Shown: one piece after another, positions 12,085-13,833 of the stretch
How the letters are laid out: each line of letters opens with the position of its first letter
Numbering within the stretch: position 1 is the stretch's first letter
Assembly: GCA_964605365.1 (NCBI GenBank)
Contig: CAZSCF010000019.1
Span: forward strand, 1-13,833
DNA from: CAZSCF01 sp964605365
Lineage (GTDB): Bacteria; Patescibacteriota; Minisyncoccia; Moranbacterales; UBA2206
Direction: 5' to 3'
Length of the DNA: 13,833 bases
The notes under the pieces: model-generated
What the model was told of the DNA's origin: nothing
What the model saw: the letters and a program-made list of their open reading frames with translations, nothing else
Databases searched by the model: none
Translations under genes and position numbers: made by a program

Positions 12085-13072
12085 CAAAAACTCATTTTTA
12101 TCCCAAAAAAGACCCTTTTTCGCTAAAAGCGCTAAAAACAAAATTTCCGTGAAAAAAACAAAAAGAGATACACAAGTTCATAATAAAAGTATATTTTACC
12201 TAATATTTTTAGGACTTTTTGCTTTTTGTGGGAATGTGGCTTCAGCCAGCTCAATCACTGAAATGAGCGTGTTGGAGTTAGTCAATCAAGCCAGAGTCGA
12301 AAAAGGATTGAGCCCCTTGGCAACGAATGAAAAACTTTTTCGAGTGGCATCGGACAAGGCGGAGGACATGTTAAAAAATAATTATTTTGCACATACTTCT
12401 CCCAAAGGAATTACGCCCTGGGTTTGGTTTGAAAAAGAAAATTACGATTATAAATTTGCCGGAGAAAATTTGGCGATCAATTTTTCTTCCGCCGAAGATC
12501 AACAGGAAGCGTGGATGAAAAGCGAGACGCACAGAAAAAATATTTTGGATGCAAATTATCGTGAAATCGGACTGGCGGTGAAAAAAGGAATTATCAATGG
12601 AAGACTAACTACGATAACGGTTCAGGAATTTGGAACACAAATGGCTTACGCGGATATTCCTATTAAAAAAGGAAGTGAAAGCGGCGAGGCGGTTCCGGTG
12701 AAAAATTCGTTGCCAAAAATTGATGTAAATTTATTGCAAAATTTCAACGGGAAATTGATCAAGGTCGGGGAAGATTTGTCGGGTTCAATTATGGGAACCA
12801 AAAACGGTTCTTACGGAATAAAATTTCTTGACTACTTAGGTAGCGGAGCAGCTTCAGTCATTTTAACAATCATTGTCGTCAACTCGATTATTTTGCTTTG
12901 GATTATTATGAGCTCGCTTATCGAGATTAAAAAGAGGAATGAAAGTATTCCGGTCAGGTTCAATCTTTACACGATTAGTCAGGAAGAATATCTGGAATTT
13001 TTGAAAAGATTTTCGGTTAATTCCGCAGGCATAAAAAACATATATTTGGAACAAATGAAGTTGCGCAGATGA
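12059..13072 (+). CDS. CAP (SCP-like) domain protein with two membrane segments
   Basis: The 337-residue product begins with a basic region and a hydrophobic segment ending in VASA (44-63), a signal peptide or anchor. Residues 70-193 are a CAP domain: ELVNQARVEKGLSPL, FAHTSPKG (H112), FAGENLA (E136), AWMKSETHRKNIL (H158) and ITVQEFG (E190). These form the usual His/Glu metal-binding cleft. A linker leads to a second membrane segment (265-288) and a cytoplasmic tail (289-337). CAP proteins are secreted and act in lipid, peptide or cell-surface interactions; the bacterial substrate is unknown. ATG 12059 has AAGGG seven bases upstream but sits in a terminator-like hairpin loop. GTG 12149 (residue 31, VKKTKRDTQ) would give a more typical signal peptide. 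It ends at TGA and is followed by a terminator. Confidence 0.88.
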   Translation: MGETLFIFFKNSFLSQKRPFFAKSAKNKISVKKTKRDTQVHNKSIFYLIFLGLFAFCGNVASASSITEMSVLELVNQARVEKGLSPLATNEKLFRVASDKAEDMLKNNYFAHTSPKGITPWVWFEKENYDYKFAGENLAINFSSAEDQQEAWMKSETHRKNILDANYREIGLAVKKGIINGRLTTITVQEFGTQMAYADIPIKKGSESGEAVPVKNSLPKIDVNLLQNFNGKLIKVGEDLSGSIMGTKNGSYGIKFLDYLGSGAASVILTIIVVNSIILLWIIMSSLIEIKKRNESIPVRFNLYTISQEEYLEFLKRFSVNSAGIKNIYLEQMKLRR

Positions 13073-13114
13073 AATCCGAACCTGGCGTTTTTTGAAACTT
13101 CAAACTTCAACTTT

Positions 13115-13147
13115 AAAAACGGACTTTTTTGAGAAAAGCCCGTTTTT
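13115..13147 (+). terminator. Terminator after the CAP-domain gene
   Basis: AAAAACGGACTTTT pairs with AAAAGCCCGTTTTT (13 of 14 pairs) around a 5-base loop, 42 bases after the stop codon, with a T-run at its end. The single mismatch becomes G-U on the other strand, so it could act in both directions. Confidence 0.65.
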
Positions 13148-13211
13148 ACATATATTTCCCCGGGAATTAAGAAATATTTTCGTACTTTGTCAAGCGCAGC
13201 GATAAAATTGA

Positions 13212-13240
13212 TTGACAAATCAAGCTTTATTTGAAATAAT
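13212..13240 (+). promoter_or_regulatory. Candidate promoter in the gene-poor region
   Basis: A perfect TTGACA (13212-13217) and AATAAT (13235-13240, five of six bases of TATAAT) are 17 bp apart. No large gene follows before the strong terminator at 13439-13489. Confidence 0.5.
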
Positions 13241-13392
13241 AATGGTGTAGATAAAAATCTTTTTTTGATTGCAAATCCGAACAAAAAGACTAAAGGGATA
13301 AAATAAAAACAAAAAGGAGGATCTGGAGTCTTGGTTTTTGTTTTTGTCAAAAATATTTTTAACAGATAAAAAATAAAAAACGGGGGACACAA

Positions 13393-13470
13393 ATGTCGAT
13401 GAATAAAATACGGGTGAGAAATTTTCAAATTTTTTTTGAAGACCAATTAAAATTAATTAGGGCTAGTTAA
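13393..13470 (+). CDS. Possible 25-residue small protein
   Basis: ATG 13393 opens MSMNKIRVRNFQIFFEDQLK and continues LIRAS to TAA at 13468-13470, inside the right arm of the terminator. GGGGG at 13382-13386 sits 6 bases before the ATG. The peptide is basic and amphipathic with no membrane segment. Nothing but position, the purine run and the shared transcript supports it. Confidence 0.25.
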   Translation: MSMNKIRVRNFQIFFEDQLKLIRAS

Positions 13471-13489
13471 TTTTAATTGGTCTTTTTTT
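13439..13489 (+). terminator. Very strong intrinsic terminator
   Basis: An 18-bp perfect stem (13439-13456 with 13467-13484) around the 10-base loop TTAGGGCTAG is followed by a run of seven T (13483-13489). The opposite strand has only two T after the stem, so it works in the plus direction. It is the best terminator in the window, although no large gene ends before it. Confidence 0.85.
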
Positions 13490-13500
13490 GTTTTCCTGCG

Positions 13501-13552
13501 AATATACAAATCTTTGTCAGCTAATGGAACAAATATACAAATAAGTTTGTCA
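13501..13552 (+). repeat. Pair of imperfect direct repeats
   Basis: AATATACAAATCTTTGTCA (13501-13519) recurs as AATATACAAATAAGTTTGTCA (13532-13552), with a 12-base separation and a 2-base length difference. The second copy overlaps the start of the palindromic element at 13548. The region is otherwise without genes. Confidence 0.5.
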
Positions 13553-13605
13553 TTCCGGACTCGATCCGGAATCTAATTAGATCCTGAATCAAGTTCAGGA
13601 TGACA
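13548..13605. repeat. 58-bp palindromic dispersed repeat
   Basis: The ends TGTCAT and ATGACA are inverted copies. Inside are the stem TTCCGGA-CTCGA-TCCGGAA, the palindrome ATCTAATTAGAT and the stem TCCTGAA-TCAAG-TTCAGGA. The whole element is an imperfect palindrome of the GTCATTCCGGA type seen as non-coding dispersed repeats in many bacteria. It shares only the TGTCATT terminus with the 7294 element. Confidence 0.75.
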
Positions 13606-13644
13606 TCGGAAAGGTTAATTATTTTTTTAATTTTTATAAAAAAT

Positions 13645-13833
13645 ATGAAAACTATCAAACACATTTTTCAACTTCGGCTTTCTTCCCGTGAACTTATTTG
13701 GTCGAAAAGAATTATGGCCAGTATCATGCTGCCGATTTTCTTGTTCTATATGACAAGTATGAATTTCTTGATGTTGGGCATGATGCAAGCATGGGCGGCC
13801 GACGGCAGCGGAACCATGACCGTTAATGATGAT
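13645..13833 (+). CDS. N-terminus of an exported surface protein (runs off the window)
   Basis: ATG 13645 opens a frame that is still open at the right edge, 63 codons in. The first residues are basic (MKTIKHIFQLRLSSRELIWSK), then a hydrophobic, Met-rich segment (24-48) ends in AWAADG, a good signal-peptidase site. Mature sequence starts DGSGTMTVNDD. SGTMTV openings are familiar from large CPR surface proteins with Ig-like repeats, so an adhesin-type product is likely but unseen. No Shine-Dalgarno sequence is present; a palindromic repeat ends 39 bases upstream. Confidence 0.8.
   Translation, partial: MKTIKHIFQLRLSSRELIWSKRIMASIMLPIFLFYMTSMNFLMLGMMQAWAADGSGTMTVNDD

Larger units (their letters stand above)
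13247..13489 (+). ncRNA. Candidate short transcript (small RNA or small-protein mRNA)
   Basis: The interval runs from the predicted start after the 13212 promoter to the end of a strong terminator, about 240 bases. It contains a strong AAGGAGG at 13314-13320 with only a very short frame behind it (TTG 13331, 12 codons), and the 25-codon frame at 13393. I recognise no known RNA family. Support is limited to promoter and terminator placement. Confidence 0.35.

Noticed and set aside
12979..13446. 155-codon frame on the minus strand over the CAP 3' end and the following terminator
   Set aside because: It runs opposite to a confident gene, through a terminator hairpin, with low-complexity Phe/Lys composition.

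Overview
The window looks like a scaffold from a Patescibacteria (Candidate Phyla Radiation, CPR) bacterium. It is AT-rich, with short intergenic spaces, few Shine-Dalgarno sequences and mostly + strand genes. Many products are envelope or surface proteins with no recognisable homologue outside that group: a surface protein C-terminus ending in the NW-x-I motif, a Cys-rich ectodomain ending in KEVAP, a CAP-domain protein, and a CPVC membrane protein. The code is standard: the 470- and 642-codon frames have no internal TGA, and dinD and the CAP gene end naturally at TGA. A narrower placement, such as Moranbacteria-like, would be a guess. A run of exactly 100 N at 5077-5176 is a scaffold join, so gene order across it is not proven.

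Left part (1-5076). The C-terminus of a coiled-coil surface protein is followed by a small basic protein with a possible RNase-like C-terminus. Then comes debris: a hairpin, a 27-bp copy of the 3' end of the surface-protein gene, and GC-rich palindromes. Next is a tight two-gene unit of a zinc-ribbon/helix-turn-helix/PD-(D/E)XK nuclease and an Avd/S23-like four-helix-bundle protein. A full-length dinD follows under its own promoter. Its leader has a palindromic candidate operator and a hairpin that displays the Shine-Dalgarno sequence in its loop. About 440 bp of AT-rich DNA leads to a promoter, a leader terminator-like hairpin and a small gene interrupted by one in-frame TGA. A minus-strand small gene, cut by the gap, ends at its own terminator.

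Middle and right part (5177-13833). This is an envelope-biogenesis region: a CPVC membrane protein (minus strand), a DUF5654-like protein, an AI-2E-family transporter, lgt, a large membrane-anchored protein with a 30-cysteine ectodomain, a membrane-anchored CPHC thioredoxin-like protein, a membrane-anchored peptidoglycan hydrolase-like protein and a CAP-domain protein. The thioredoxin-like and CPVC proteins could serve disulfide formation in exported proteins such as the Cys-rich one (inference). The CAP gene has a near-consensus promoter, and its start codon lies in the loop of a terminator hairpin. A gene-poor stretch then holds a promoter, a possible small ORF or RNA and a very strong terminator, followed by a palindromic dispersed repeat. 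The window closes in the N-terminus of another exported surface protein.

Dispersed palindromic repeats lie beside the gap, directly upstream of lgt and before the last gene. The best candidate for an undescribed system is the transposase-like zinc-ribbon/nuclease plus four-helix-bundle pair next to dinD. No reverse transcriptase, integrase, CRISPR array, rRNA or tRNA was recognised in the window.
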